Assembly (NCBI RefSeq): GCF_001466305.1
Contig: NZ_JWID01000004.1
Location: forward strand, 94,099-158,098
Source: Defluviitalea phaphyphila
GTDB taxonomy: Bacteria; Bacillota; Clostridia; Lachnospirales; Defluviitaleaceae
Reading direction: 5' to 3'
Length of the DNA stretch: 64,000 nucleotides
Below the pieces are notes generated by a model. That model was not told the origin of the DNA. It saw only the letters and a list, made by a program, of their open reading frames with translations, and did no database searches. Positions 26,844 through 35,833 of this stretch are shown in pieces (position 1 is the stretch's first letter; every line of letters begins with the position of its first letter). The position numbers were made by a program, and so were the translations under genes.

Positions 26844-27614
26844 TCACAACATCCTTATCTTATCTCTAAATCTGTGCATAAACTTATTATTCCACTCATC
26901 TCCACCAGGAGCATTTCCACTCATCCAAACTGGTGGTTTTATTCCTTCATCTACCATAATATTAATAGCTTCAATTACTACGCAATTTAATACATATGCA
27001 TTAGCAAAAGTACTTAATGCTCCTATCTTTTGTTCAAAATCAGGCAATTTTATTACAGCGTCTCCTACTTTAACTTTACAGTCTATGGTATAATCAACTA
27101 TTTCATGTAAATTTTTCTTTGAAGGATGACGAGCCACATGGTCTTTAGGACAATTATTGGCATGTTCATGAGAGCTAATTCCTATTACTGTTGCTCCATT
27201 TTCTTTTGCTTGTAACGCTGCATCAATTGTTGCAGAGTTAATACCATATGCATTTGCAACAATAAATAAATCTCCTTCTCCTATATTATAATCGTTTACT
27301 ACTATTCTTCCATATCCTGGCAATCTCTCTGTTTGCATGGATTTTAATGCTCCAACACTTAACATAGTGTCTGTATTTAAAATTGCGTTAACATGCATAA
27401 GTCCACCTGCACGGAAAAATATTTCCATTGCAGCAAGATTAGAGTGTCCTCCAGGTCCCCAAATATAGAGTAATTTATCTTGTTTTACGTGATTTGCAAC
27501 TACTTTAGCTACTTCAATAATTCTTTCCTTTTCATTTTCATGAATATCAGTAATAATACCTATTACTTCTTTATAATAAGCGTCCATTACTAATCCTGAT
27601 TTCATTTTATTCAC
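26844..27614 (-). CDS. SIS-domain phosphosugar-binding protein
   Basis: A 256-residue protein resembling the UPF0309 SIS family. The sugar-phosphate-binding fold is indicated by LLYIWGPGGHSNLAAMEIFF, DLFIVANAYGINSATIDAAL and ATVIGISSHEHANNCP; the middle one has the typical 'G.N..t.d' after a strand, in place of the S-x-S of isomerases. Conserved C-terminal ALSTFANAYVLNCVVIEAIN. The gene overlaps the upstream hydrolase-like gene by 8 bp and precedes nagA by 1 bp. Its likely role is isomerising or sensing an amino-sugar phosphate in the same pathway. The exact reaction is not known for this family. Confidence 0.8.
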   Translation of the reverse strand: MNKMKSGLVMDAYYKEVIGIITDIHENEKERIIEVAKVVANHVKQDKLLYIWGPGGHSNLAAMEIFFRAGGLMHVNAILNTDTMLSVGALKSMQTERLPGYGRIVVNDYNIGEGDLFIVANAYGINSATIDAALQAKENGATVIGISSHEHANNCPKDHVARHPSKKNLHEIVDYTIDCKVKVGDAVIKLPDFEQKIGALSTFANAYVLNCVVIEAINIMVDEGIKPPVWMSGNAPGGDEWNNKFMHRFRDKIRML

Positions 27615-28860
27615 CTCTAATTAATTTTTTTATATTATTATGAATTTTTTCTTCTATTTCTGGTTTATAAGTTCCCGATAATGCAAAATATAATGCTGAA
27701 CCCTCTGGTTCATATCCCCCTTCTGATATTTGTTTTTTTGTGCAAATATATCCAATCATTCCATTCGTATACGCCATAGAAATAATATTTTTATCAAGAG
27801 ATTTTGCAAACTTAGAATAATATTGGGAAACTTCAGCATTAAATGTTAAAAAAGAAATTTTATCTGCAAAATCTATTTTATTTATTTCCATAATTTCATA
27901 ATTTCTATTATCTTTTTCTAAAACTTTTTTAGCCCATTCTCTTTCAACTTCTACTTCTGACTTTAACATTAATATTATTTCATCTAAAGTTTTTAAATTT
28001 TCTTCATATAAAATCACTTCTTTTTTAGATGTTTTTAAATTAAAATCTAATAATAAGGGGTCTGTTTTTAAAGTTTTGCAACAATCTTCATAAAATGATG
28101 TTGCAAATTTTATAACTTCTTTGTAAGTACCAGATACAAATTTGTTCCCTAATACAAAATTAGGTCTTATATCCGCTGTACATCCTTGTAAAAATATAGA
28201 TACACTACTTGGAAACTTTTCATCTAACATTCTAAGAGCTACTCCAGGATAATCTGGTTGTATATAATTTTCATTAGAAATATTTGCATGACATGGATAA
28301 TGAATTATTAAACCCTTTAAAGTATGATCTTTTCTATATAATCCTACAATTGTTAAATTTCTATCTACTTCTATATCGTAATTAGGAGCCATAGTAACCT
28401 TTCCATCAACTATTACCCTCCTAAAAACGTTTAAATTAGATTTTCCATAATATATTTCCCCCGTAACTTCTTCCATATTTTCTAATGCTTTTTTTATGCC
28501 TTCTACAACCTTTTGTTTTAAAAATTCACTATATTTTTTATCATAAGTTTCTAAGGGGCTGGTAAAAAGATTGCTTGTAGGCGGTCCAGAATGATTATGA
28601 GAAGCTATAAAAAAAATATTATTTTTTTCTAGAGGAAATTTTTTAATTAAATCAGATTTTATATTTTTAACAAAATCAGAACCCCACCAAAGTAAATCTC
28701 CGTAAATAAATAATATATCCTTATTATCTTTATTGTAAGCATGTATTCTTATATAAATATCCTCTTTAACTTCTTCAAAATTGCTTGTGCGAGTTGCATA
28801 CCCGCACAAGCGTACTGGATTTTGAGGAGTTATTTTTATTTTTGATATTCCTAGTTTCAT
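27607..28860 (-). CDS. Neutral/alkaline ceramidase-like N-terminal domain protein
   Basis: A 417-residue protein of the family named for neutral ceramidases but common in bacterial sugar operons. Evidence: GISKIKITPQNPVRLCGYAT at the start, FIYGDLLWWGSDFVKNI, a metal-site-like FFIASHNHSGPPTSNLF, HYPCHANISNENY and FLQGCTADIRPNF. There is no signal peptide, so it acts in the cytoplasm. Real ceramidases are exported and longer, so amide hydrolysis of a sphingolipid is unlikely. In this operon it may cleave an N-acyl or other amide on an amino-sugar derivative, which is inference. It follows the AGE-epimerase gene by 9 bp and overlaps the SIS gene. Confidence 0.75.
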   Translation of the reverse strand: MKLGISKIKITPQNPVRLCGYATRTSNFEEVKEDIYIRIHAYNKDNKDILFIYGDLLWWGSDFVKNIKSDLIKKFPLEKNNIFFIASHNHSGPPTSNLFTSPLETYDKKYSEFLKQKVVEGIKKALENMEEVTGEIYYGKSNLNVFRRVIVDGKVTMAPNYDIEVDRNLTIVGLYRKDHTLKGLIIHYPCHANISNENYIQPDYPGVALRMLDEKFPSSVSIFLQGCTADIRPNFVLGNKFVSGTYKEVIKFATSFYEDCCKTLKTDPLLLDFNLKTSKKEVILYEENLKTLDEIILMLKSEVEVEREWAKKVLEKDNRNYEIMEINKIDFADKISFLTFNAEVSQYYSKFAKSLDKNIISMAYTNGMIGYICTKKQISEGGYEPEGSALYFALSGTYKPEIEEKIHNNIKKLIRGE

Positions 28861-28869
28861 ATTTTCCCC

Positions 28870-30114
28870 TCAACTTTCATATAGCTCAATAATTTTTATA
28901 AAGTTTCTTAAAATATGAAATGGATCCTTAACTGGTAATGCTACTAATTTATCTTCTGGAGTACCATCCCTTTTTCTAATTTGTATCCATTCTCCTATTT
29001 CCTTATTTGGAAATGTATTAAATACATATTCAAAAGATTTTTCATAAAGTTTTATCATTTCTTCGTCATTTGTAAGTTCGTAAAGTAAAAGAAATAAATA
29101 GAGTATTTCAGAATGGGGCCACCACAGCTTCATATCATGAGTGTCTCTAATTAATAGTTCATAATCACTATTTTGGAATACTCCATGGGGAGCTGTTCCA
29201 TCCTTGTCTACAAATCGAAGTAATCCGCCATATTCCTTATCCCATCCCAATTTAAAAGTTTTTTTAGAAATTCTAACAATTTTAGAAATATATTTATTTA
29301 AATCCCCAAATTCTCTTAAAAATTCTATGATAAACCACATATCCTCTAAAGTATGTCCAGGATTAATATGTCTATCTAGTAAATATGTTTCATAATTATC
29401 ATCTATAGATATATATTCCCGTATCAAATCATTACAACAAAAATCTTCTAATATAGTATTAATTTGCTTAAGGCCGTATTCTATCTCTTTTTTATAATCA
29501 AGACCTAACTTTTGAAGCATCTTTATATATTCATAGGTAGTATTTAACATAATCATTGGAATAGAATGAACTTTATAACCTTCTGGAATAGGATAAGGCT
29601 GGGTTAGAAAATCATTTTGTTTAATACGTTCTGTAATACTATTATATAAAGCTGTTACTTCTTCTACTAATTCCTTTTTATTTAATGATTTAACATATTG
29701 TGCCATGCCAATTAATGCAAAACAATCTGCAAAAATACTTGCATCATATCTCTTAGTTTTCTCATCAACTAATTTATTCCCAAATTCGTCTAATAAGTAA
29801 CAACATTTAGAATCATAGATGGAATATCTAGTAATAAAATTATATGTTTTATCCATTTGAACTTTTATACTTTCATTATCAATCTTAGGGAAAATATTTT
29901 TTTGATTTAAATCATAAATTTTACCAAGTATCCATAAATATCTTCCTTGAGACCAAGTAAATTTATTATTACTTAATTTTTTATCCCCAAAATTATTAAT
30001 GCAATTTAATATTCCACCATTTTCTTTATCCTCAAACTGTCTCCAGTAAGGCATGAAATTATCTTGTATTTGTGAAATATAAAAATTTAAAATTTCATCT
30101 TTTTGCATTACCAT
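28870..30114 (-). CDS. N-acylglucosamine 2-epimerase (AGE) family enzyme
   Basis: A 414-residue (alpha/alpha)6-barrel protein. Family features seen are FTWSQGRYLWILGKIYDL, DRHINPGHTLEDMWFIIEFL (the conserved H-P-G-H with catalytic histidine), GWDKEYGGLLRFVDKDGTAP and MKLWWPHSEILYLFLLLYEL (with the second catalytic-site histidine). AGE enzymes interconvert GlcNAc/ManNAc, or glucose-series and mannose-series sugars. The length of about 400 fits. The gene lies between a sodium symporter and a ceramidase-like hydrolase, so the substrate is probably the imported sugar. Whether it is ManNAc or another 2-epimer cannot be read from the sequence. Confidence 0.85.
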   Translation of the reverse strand: MVMQKDEILNFYISQIQDNFMPYWRQFEDKENGGILNCINNFGDKKLSNNKFTWSQGRYLWILGKIYDLNQKNIFPKIDNESIKVQMDKTYNFITRYSIYDSKCCYLLDEFGNKLVDEKTKRYDASIFADCFALIGMAQYVKSLNKKELVEEVTALYNSITERIKQNDFLTQPYPIPEGYKVHSIPMIMLNTTYEYIKMLQKLGLDYKKEIEYGLKQINTILEDFCCNDLIREYISIDDNYETYLLDRHINPGHTLEDMWFIIEFLREFGDLNKYISKIVRISKKTFKLGWDKEYGGLLRFVDKDGTAPHGVFQNSDYELLIRDTHDMKLWWPHSEILYLFLLLYELTNDEEMIKLYEKSFEYVFNTFPNKEIGEWIQIRKRDGTPEDKLVALPVKDPFHILRNFIKIIELYES

Positions 30115-30135
30115 CAGTTCTTTCTTTATATTTTC

Positions 30136-31638
30136 TTAATTATCTAATTTTACCATTAAATCTTCTATTTCATCAGGCACTTTATATCCTAATACATATT
30201 TGTTTAATAATCCTATACCTGCAAATAAAATAAATGATACAGCAAGGGGTGCAATTAATGCAACATCAGCTTCTAATTTTAATCCCATCTTGGTTAGAGC
30301 AAATACTCCTAATCCTCCAAGCATAGAAATAATAGCTGCTTTTGCATCTGAATATTTAAATTGAGGTAATAATCCAAAAAGTAGAGGAATAGCTGTAGGA
30401 CCTAATAAAGCTGCAAACCATGATAGAATCAATCCAGTTACTCCACCAAGTTGATCTCTAAATAATGCTACTAAAATAGTTAATGAAGTAAATGCAATTG
30501 TAGTTATACGAGCATAATATAAGGATTTTTTCTCTGTCATATTTTTTAATTCAGGTTTAAAAATTGGAAGAACATCACGAGTTAAAACAGAAGAAATTGT
30601 ATTTGCATCTGAAGTACACATAGATAATGTGTTTGCAAACATAGAAGCAAGAACTAATCCTACTAATCCAACAGGTAAAAATTCATTTGTTAACATAGCA
30701 TATAAGTTTGCTTCTGCTTCTGCTTGAGTTAAACCTGGGAAAATAAGTGGTCCACACCACATTGGGAAAAATAAGATAAATGGCCATACTAAATAAAGTG
30801 CTGCAGATAGATAAGCTGATTTTTTAGCTTCTTTGTCATTAGGTGTTGAAATAAATCTTGCTGCAAGATTCCATGTCCCACCACTATAGCTAAAGAATAT
30901 TACAAAGAAATAAAGTAGAGTCCATGATAAGGAACCTTGTCCTCTTCCTGCATTAAATATCGCTGTATTTGCTTCAGGTAACTCAGAAAATACACTAAAG
31001 AAATTAAGTCCATATTCACTTAAATGAGATATAACTCCAATAAATAATACTAAACCTGCTATAATTTGTACTACAAACTGCGCAAAATCTGTCCAAAGGT
31101 CTGCAATTAATCCTCCAATAGCAATATATACTAAAGATACTAAACTAGATACTATAATACCAATCCAAATAGGTAATCCTGTAAATCCATATAATAAAAT
31201 TCCCATAGATGCCCATTTAGCACCTACATCTAAAAGCTTTACAACTACTCCGGAAATTGCTATAATTAATTGTGCTGCAGTATTATAACGCATTTTTAAA
31301 TATTCTGTAGGAGATTGAATTCCTAAAGCCTTTCTTAAACGTGGCCATCTAGGGGCTATTAAAATTGCTCCTAGAACCATGGCAATAGCAATATTAACAC
31401 CCCACCAAAAATAAATAGATATTCCATGAGTATATGCAATACCTGCATATCCTACAAATACAACTCCTGAATATCCTGATACATGATGAGAAATTCCAGA
31501 TAGCCACCAAGGTATTTTCCCACCACCTACGAAAAAATCTTCTGAGCTTTTTACGGAAGTTACTGATTTAAAACCAATAATCAACATAACAATAAAAAAT
31601 AGTGCAACCATAAAATAATCCAACGCATGCATGGTCAT
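30136..31638 (-). CDS. Sodium:solute symporter (SSS family)
   Basis: A 500-residue membrane protein with about 13 helices and SSS features: DYFMVALFFIVMLIIGF, SEDFFVGGGKIPWWLSGISH (the typical 'F..ggr.l.ww..g.s'), LGIQSPTEYLKMRYN, YIAIGGLIADLWTDFAQFVV (the G-G..A..wTD..Q signature) and FLPVGLVGLVLASMFANTLS near 330 (the Na2-site helix). It should drive uptake of the operon's sugar with sodium. Position 21 bp upstream of the epimerase gene and 12 bp downstream of a small membrane protein gene supports co-expression. SSS members in such operons often take N-acetylated sugars or sialic acid. Confidence 0.9.
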   Translation of the reverse strand: MTMHALDYFMVALFFIVMLIIGFKSVTSVKSSEDFFVGGGKIPWWLSGISHHVSGYSGVVFVGYAGIAYTHGISIYFWWGVNIAIAMVLGAILIAPRWPRLRKALGIQSPTEYLKMRYNTAAQLIIAISGVVVKLLDVGAKWASMGILLYGFTGLPIWIGIIVSSLVSLVYIAIGGLIADLWTDFAQFVVQIIAGLVLFIGVISHLSEYGLNFFSVFSELPEANTAIFNAGRGQGSLSWTLLYFFVIFFSYSGGTWNLAARFISTPNDKEAKKSAYLSAALYLVWPFILFFPMWCGPLIFPGLTQAEAEANLYAMLTNEFLPVGLVGLVLASMFANTLSMCTSDANTISSVLTRDVLPIFKPELKNMTEKKSLYYARITTIAFTSLTILVALFRDQLGGVTGLILSWFAALLGPTAIPLLFGLLPQFKYSDAKAAIISMLGGLGVFALTKMGLKLEADVALIAPLAVSFILFAGIGLLNKYVLGYKVPDEIEDLMVKLDN

Positions 31639-31650
31639 AAAAATACCCCC

Positions 31651-32442
31651 TTATTTTAAATTTCTTAGTCTTTTGATCCTCTGATTTGCATAATAATTAT
31701 TAAATTCCTTATACTTTGTTTTTTCTTCCCTCCCTTCTAATTTTTCAATTTCATTAATATATTTTTCAACATCATTTACATTAAAGTATGATGTTAAAAA
31801 CAAATCTAATTTTGTTTCTTCATAGGATATATATTTATTCCAAAAAAACAAATATATTAATGAACAACTTACTACTAAAAAAGGTAAAATAAAGTACGCA
31901 ACCATAGGATTAAAATAATCTAATAATTCTATTTTTAATACTAATCCTCCTAAAATAACTATTGCTAATATTAAAGCTGGCATTACAAAACTTAAAACAA
32001 TCTTAACTAAACTTTTTCTTCTATATTTTTCTATTTCTCTGCAAACTGCTATTTTTATAAACTTTTTGCTTTTACTTTTTAACAAATTTTCACTAATTAC
32101 TACTTTTAATTTTTCTCCTGATTTCATGTAAAGGGGGGAAAGTATTTCTATATTTCTTACTAAAAATGAATACTTGTCCAAATCCTTAGAGCTAAAATAT
32201 TCAACATCATATTTTATGGGTAACTCCAAATTAATTGGTTTTAAATCCGTATATTCTTTCAAAGGTCTCGGCAAATAAATAAACTTTTTAAATAATTGAT
32301 AAATCACCAAAGTTCCTATAAAAAGAATCGGATAAAATATCCACACTTTTCCATAACTCAAGATTAAAGATAATATTAAAACAATTATAGTTAATGGAAT
32401 AATCCCTAAAATATAATATTTGTTATTACTTTTAAGCTTCAT
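31651..32442 (-). CDS. Membrane protein resembling a degenerate M48-type peptidase
   Basis: A 263-residue protein with two N-terminal transmembrane segments (YILGIIPLTIIVLILSLILS and a second at about 34-50) and two more after residue 145. Between them, KLKVVISENLLKSKSKKFIK followed by AVCREIEKYRRKSLVK looks like the M48 pattern 'visdgLl..ls..el.avlaHElgH...rd'. However, the zinc-binding HExxH is replaced by CREIEKY. It is therefore probably not an active protease, and the resemblance is by eye only. The gene is in the middle of the amino-sugar operon, 22 bp after nagB. Function unknown. Confidence 0.55.
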   Translation of the reverse strand: MKLKSNNKYYILGIIPLTIIVLILSLILSYGKVWIFYPILFIGTLVIYQLFKKFIYLPRPLKEYTDLKPINLELPIKYDVEYFSSKDLDKYSFLVRNIEILSPLYMKSGEKLKVVISENLLKSKSKKFIKIAVCREIEKYRRKSLVKIVLSFVMPALILAIVILGGLVLKIELLDYFNPMVAYFILPFLVVSCSLIYLFFWNKYISYEETKLDLFLTSYFNVNDVEKYINEIEKLEGREEKTKYKEFNNYYANQRIKRLRNLK

Positions 32443-32464
32443 CTAGACTCCCCCAATATATTAT

Positions 32465-33220
32465 CTACAATTTTGATGCACATGCCTCATCAATATACAT
32501 ATTGACATTTTTTGTAATACGCAAAATGGAAGCAGGACATTTTTCAGTAATTTCTCCCTTTAATGCTGAAGCAACTGCATTTGCCTTATTAATTGTTGGA
32601 ACAATACAAAAAATATAATCAGTATTTAATAAAGTAGGAATAGTAAGAGTTATGGCTTTTTTAGGAACATCTTCTATAGTAGGAAAACATCCATCATTAA
32701 CTTGCTGTATTCTACAAGATTCTTCTAATTCAACTACTTTAACAATCTTTTCATCTTTAAAATTGGCAACACTTGGATCATTAAAAGCAATATGTCCATT
32801 TTCGCCAATTCCCATAAAAACAATATCAATATGACTATTTTTTATTAATTCTCCATATCTTTTACATTCTTCTTCAGGATCAGCAAGTCCATTTAACAAA
32901 TTAACTGATTTAAAAGGAACTTTTTTAAAAATGGCATTATTTAGAAAACCACTAAAGGACCTACTATCTCCTATCTCAAATCCAATATATTCATCCATAT
33001 GGTATGCATTTATCCTGCTCCAATCAATGTCTTTATTTTCTGCTAAACTTTTTAAAAATTCATTTTGTGATGGAGCCGCTGCAAAAATACAGTTTATTTC
33101 TTCTTTTTTAGAAAGCAATTCTTTAATTACTTCTGCTGCCTCCTTTGCTGCTACCTTTCCCATTTCTTCTCTTGTTTCAAAAATCTTTAAATCTATTTCC
33201 CCAAATTTTAATTGTTTCAT
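32465..33220 (-). CDS. nagB: Glucosamine-6-phosphate deaminase family protein
   Basis: A 251-residue NagB/SOL-family enzyme, converting glucosamine-6-phosphate to fructose-6-phosphate and ammonia. Motifs: IFAAAPSQNEFLKSL, INAYHMDEYIG (catalytic Asp in the D-E-Y-x-G loop), MGIGENGHIAFNDP (the G-IG-x-x-GHIAFNDP active-site signature) and the C-terminal CPASILRITKNVNMYID. Length fits. The 'AAPSQ' in place of the usual 'TG.(t/s)p' phosphate loop suggests a somewhat divergent member, so galactosamine-6-phosphate (AgaS/AgaI) or another substrate is possible. First metabolic gene after the regulator (4 bp gap). Confidence 0.85.
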   Translation of the reverse strand: MKQLKFGEIDLKIFETREEMGKVAAKEAAEVIKELLSKKEEINCIFAAAPSQNEFLKSLAENKDIDWSRINAYHMDEYIGFEIGDSRSFSGFLNNAIFKKVPFKSVNLLNGLADPEEECKRYGELIKNSHIDIVFMGIGENGHIAFNDPSVANFKDEKIVKVVELEESCRIQQVNDGCFPTIEDVPKKAITLTIPTLLNTDYIFCIVPTINKANAVASALKGEITEKCPASILRITKNVNMYIDEACASKL

Positions 33221-33224
33221 TGTA

Positions 33225-34283
33225 TTACCTCCTTAATTTTATGTGTATTTTTTTAACTGAATTTCTTTCAATAAGAGTAGGTTGTAAAATTATCTTATTA
33301 TTTTCTATCTCTTTGCCTTCTATTCTGTCTAAAAGCATTTTTGCAGCTAAAGTTCCAGTTTTATATGCAGGTTGATGCATTGTTGTAAGAGACGGATTTA
33401 TCATTTCACCAATTGAAATATTATCAAATCCAATAACTGATATATCATTAGGAACATCTATCTTATTACTCATTAATTCTTTTATAATCCCAATAGCAGT
33501 CATGTCATTTATAGCTACAATGGCATCTGGTAATGTTTCTGATTTTAGAAGCATCTTAACCAATTTTTTGCCGTTTTCATATTCTCTTTCTCCCTGAAAT
33601 TCCATATCTTTTATAGAAGATATAACTACCCTTTTTCTATTAAATCTTAATCCATTATCTCTTAAAGCTTGTTTGTATCCCTTATATATCATTTTTCTAC
33701 TTTTTCTATCTATAGGGGCAGTTAAAAAAGCTATATCTTTATGTCCACATTTGATTAAATATTCTACAGCAAGATAACTACTTTTATAGAAGTCAAAGGA
33801 TACACTATCATATTCTAAATCTTCATAGTTTTGGTCAAATAATACAAACTTCATATTATAACTAGACAAACTTTTTAAAAATGTTTTACTCGTATTAATA
33901 GTAGATATAAGCATTCCTGCTACTTGTTTCTGTAATAACATATCTAGATGTTTTTTTTCTAATTTAGAACTATTATATGAACTACAAACAATAGGCACAT
34001 AATCTCTATTTATACATTCTTTTTCTACAGCAGAAATTAACTGAGCATAAAAAGGATTTGTAATACTAGGTATAATTACTCCAATCTCTCTACTCATGCC
34101 TCCCTTTAACATCTTACTAAAAATATTTGGTTTATAATTTAATTCTTTAGCTATTTTTAATACTTTTTCTCTTACTTCTTTTTTAACCGGATAATTAGTA
34201 TTATTTAATACTCTAGATACTGTCGCAATGGAAACATTAGCAAGCTTTGCTATATCAGAAATTGTTGGAGCTTTTTTCCCCAT
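33225..34283 (-). CDS. LacI-family transcriptional regulator of the amino-sugar operon
   Basis: A 352-residue regulator. Residues 1-55 are the LacI helix-turn-helix (TISDIAKLANVSIATVSRVL, with NYPVKKEVREKV hinge region). The rest is a periplasmic-binding-protein-like sensor domain (IGVIIPSITNPFYAQLISAV, IAFLTAPIDRKSRKM, DAIVAINDMTAIGIIKEL, SVIGFDNISIGEMINPSLTT). It is the first gene of its own operon, so it probably autoregulates. Two identical 14-bp candidate operators lie upstream at 34334-34347 and 34382-34395. The effector is likely an amino-sugar phosphate. It could also be a CcpA paralogue, but the gene context favours a local regulator. Confidence 0.92.
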   Translation of the reverse strand: MGKKAPTISDIAKLANVSIATVSRVLNNTNYPVKKEVREKVLKIAKELNYKPNIFSKMLKGGMSREIGVIIPSITNPFYAQLISAVEKECINRDYVPIVCSSYNSSKLEKKHLDMLLQKQVAGMLISTINTSKTFLKSLSSYNMKFVLFDQNYEDLEYDSVSFDFYKSSYLAVEYLIKCGHKDIAFLTAPIDRKSRKMIYKGYKQALRDNGLRFNRKRVVISSIKDMEFQGEREYENGKKLVKMLLKSETLPDAIVAINDMTAIGIIKELMSNKIDVPNDISVIGFDNISIGEMINPSLTTMHQPAYKTGTLAAKMLLDRIEGKEIENNKIILQPTLIERNSVKKIHIKLRR

Positions 34284-34333
34284 TTACAATATCACCTCTT
34301 ACAATAAACCTATTATAAAAATATTTGATATAT

Positions 34334-34347
34334 AGTAAACGTTTTCT
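34334..34347. promoter_or_regulatory. LacI-type operator O2
   Basis: AGTAAACGTTTTCT, a near-palindrome centred on CG, as bound by LacI/GalR proteins (a cre-like core). It is identical to the copy at 34382-34395, centre-to-centre distance 48 bp, and lies about 50 bp upstream of the regulator's ATG in the leader. Confidence 0.75.
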
Positions 34348-34381
34348 GTTTTGTTTATAAAAAAACTGTGTCAAAACACAC

Positions 34382-34395
34382 AGTAAACGTTTTCT
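34382..34395. promoter_or_regulatory. LacI-type operator O1, next to the -10 box
   Basis: Second copy of AGTAAACGTTTTCT. It begins three bases downstream of the -10 hexamer of the minus-strand promoter, so bound repressor would block transcription start. Together with O2 it could allow cooperative or looped binding. Confidence 0.78.
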
Positions 34396-34397
34396 TT

Positions 34398-34426
34398 ATA
34401 ATAACAATAATTTTGTTGAATGTCAA
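34398..34426 (-). promoter_or_regulatory. Strong sigma-A promoter of the amino-sugar operon
   Basis: Minus strand: perfect -35 TTGACA (34421-34426), a 17-base spacer, and -10 TATTAT (34398-34403). It drives the LacI-like gene and the seven genes after it. Confidence 0.8.
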
Positions 34427-34719
34427 TATTTTTATTTTTATAACTATTTAAAATTTATATATATATCTTAATATCCTTATATATAGTTTCTTAAATATTT
34501 AGTCAAATTATTCAGAATATATGTTTTTTATTGTATAATTTTAAGCTTTTTTAATTTCTTTTTTAAAATAATTTATATATTATAACTACTTTTTTTATAT
34601 ATTTTTAATAATTTATTATTTAAAAATATTTTTTTATTAAAAACTCTTGCGTAAATAATATGATATAATTAAATTTAATGTATAATATATAAAAATTTAT
34701 TTATAAAGAGGAGAATACT
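34427..34719. other. AT-rich divergent intergenic region
   Basis: About 290 bp of almost pure A and T between the leftward amino-sugar promoter and the rightward PLP-enzyme gene. A TATAAT at 34681-34686 preceded by ATG could be the -10 of the rightward gene, but I see no good -35. No RNA gene or reading frame is visible. Confidence 0.4.
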
Positions 34720-35820
34720 ATGGAAAAATCGAAACATTATTTACATGGTGGAGATCTTGAAGCTATAGAAACCTTTTATAAAATTCCTAGAAATGAAATT
34801 ATTGATTTTAGTTCTAATGTAAATCCTTTAGGAATCTCTCCGAAAGCTAAAAAAGAATTAGCTAAAAATTTAGATTTAATCTCCACATATCCAGATAGAA
34901 AATACACAAAACTTCGTCAAAAACTTTCTATATATACAGGTGCTGATTTTGAATCTATATTGGTAGGCAATGGTTCAACAGAACTTATCTCCCTTTTTAT
35001 TAATCTAATTCATCCTAAAAAAGCTTTAATCATAGGACCTACTTATTCAGAATATGAAAGGGAAGTTATTTTAAATGGGGGACATATAGAGTATTACCCT
35101 TTAAAAGAAGAGCTAAACTTTGAAATTGATATTAATAATTTTAAAAAAAGCTTAACTGAAGATATAGACCTTTTAATTTTATGTAATCCTAATAATCCTA
35201 CTAGCTCTGCTATATCTAGAACTAATCTTGAAGAAATTTTATCATATTGTAAAAATAAAAATATCTTTGTTATGATTGATGAAACATATATAGAGTTTGC
35301 TAAAAATATGGACAATATAAGTTCTGTACCTTTGATAAAATATTTTGATAATATTATTATTCTTAGAGGAATTTCTAAATTTTTCTCTGCTCCTGGGCTT
35401 CGTTTTGGATATGGCTTGTGTGGTAATATGGATTTAGTAAATAAAATAAATGAAATTAAAAATCCTTGGACTATAAATATATTAGCTTCCTTTGGAGCTG
35501 AAATTATGCTAGAAGATATGGAATATATAGAAGCTACAAAAAAACTTATAAATTCTGAAAGAGATAAAATATATAATTCTCTTAAAAATTTAAAAAATAT
35601 TAAAGTATATAAACCTACTGCAAATTTCATTTTATTTAAACTACTTAGAAATGATATTACTTCATCAGATATATTTGAAAAATTAATTAAACAAAAAATG
35701 CTTATAAGAGATGCCAGTAGCTTTCCTTTCTTAGATTCTAGATATATGAGATTTTGCTTTTTACTACCAGAACAAAATCAAAGACTTATAAATTCTCTTA
35801 AGGAAATTATAGAAGATTAA
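34720..35820 (+). CDS. PLP-dependent aminotransferase fold protein (CobD/HisC-like)
   Basis: A 366-residue fold-type-I PLP enzyme. The N-terminus (LHGGDLEAIETFYKIPRNEI, DFSSNVNPLGIS) matches threonine-phosphate decarboxylase (CobD) better than histidinol-phosphate aminotransferase. CobD proteins begin 'HGG....(a)...g.....iDFSaNiNPlG'. Also seen are ILVGNGSTELI, LLILCNPNNPTS, IDETYIEF, the PLP-lysine region ILRGISKFFSAPGLRFGYG and the C-terminal phosphate-binding RYMRFCFL. CobD makes the aminopropanol linker of cobalamin, but no cobalamin gene is nearby, so the assignment stays open. It has an AGAGGAGA ribosome site and is the only rightward gene in this part. Confidence 0.75.
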   Translation: MEKSKHYLHGGDLEAIETFYKIPRNEIIDFSSNVNPLGISPKAKKELAKNLDLISTYPDRKYTKLRQKLSIYTGADFESILVGNGSTELISLFINLIHPKKALIIGPTYSEYEREVILNGGHIEYYPLKEELNFEIDINNFKKSLTEDIDLLILCNPNNPTSSAISRTNLEEILSYCKNKNIFVMIDETYIEFAKNMDNISSVPLIKYFDNIIILRGISKFFSAPGLRFGYGLCGNMDLVNKINEIKNPWTINILASFGAEIMLEDMEYIEATKKLINSERDKIYNSLKNLKNIKVYKPTANFILFKLLRNDITSSDIFEKLIKQKMLIRDASSFPFLDSRYMRFCFLLPEQNQRLINSLKEIIED

Positions 35821-35833
35821 TTATTGTTAAAAA

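Noticed and set aside
35094-35630. Leftward hydrophobic frame of 178 codons inside the PLP-enzyme gene
   Set aside because: The rightward frame has the conserved PLP-enzyme motifs; this is a shadow of AT-rich codons that mimic membrane segments.
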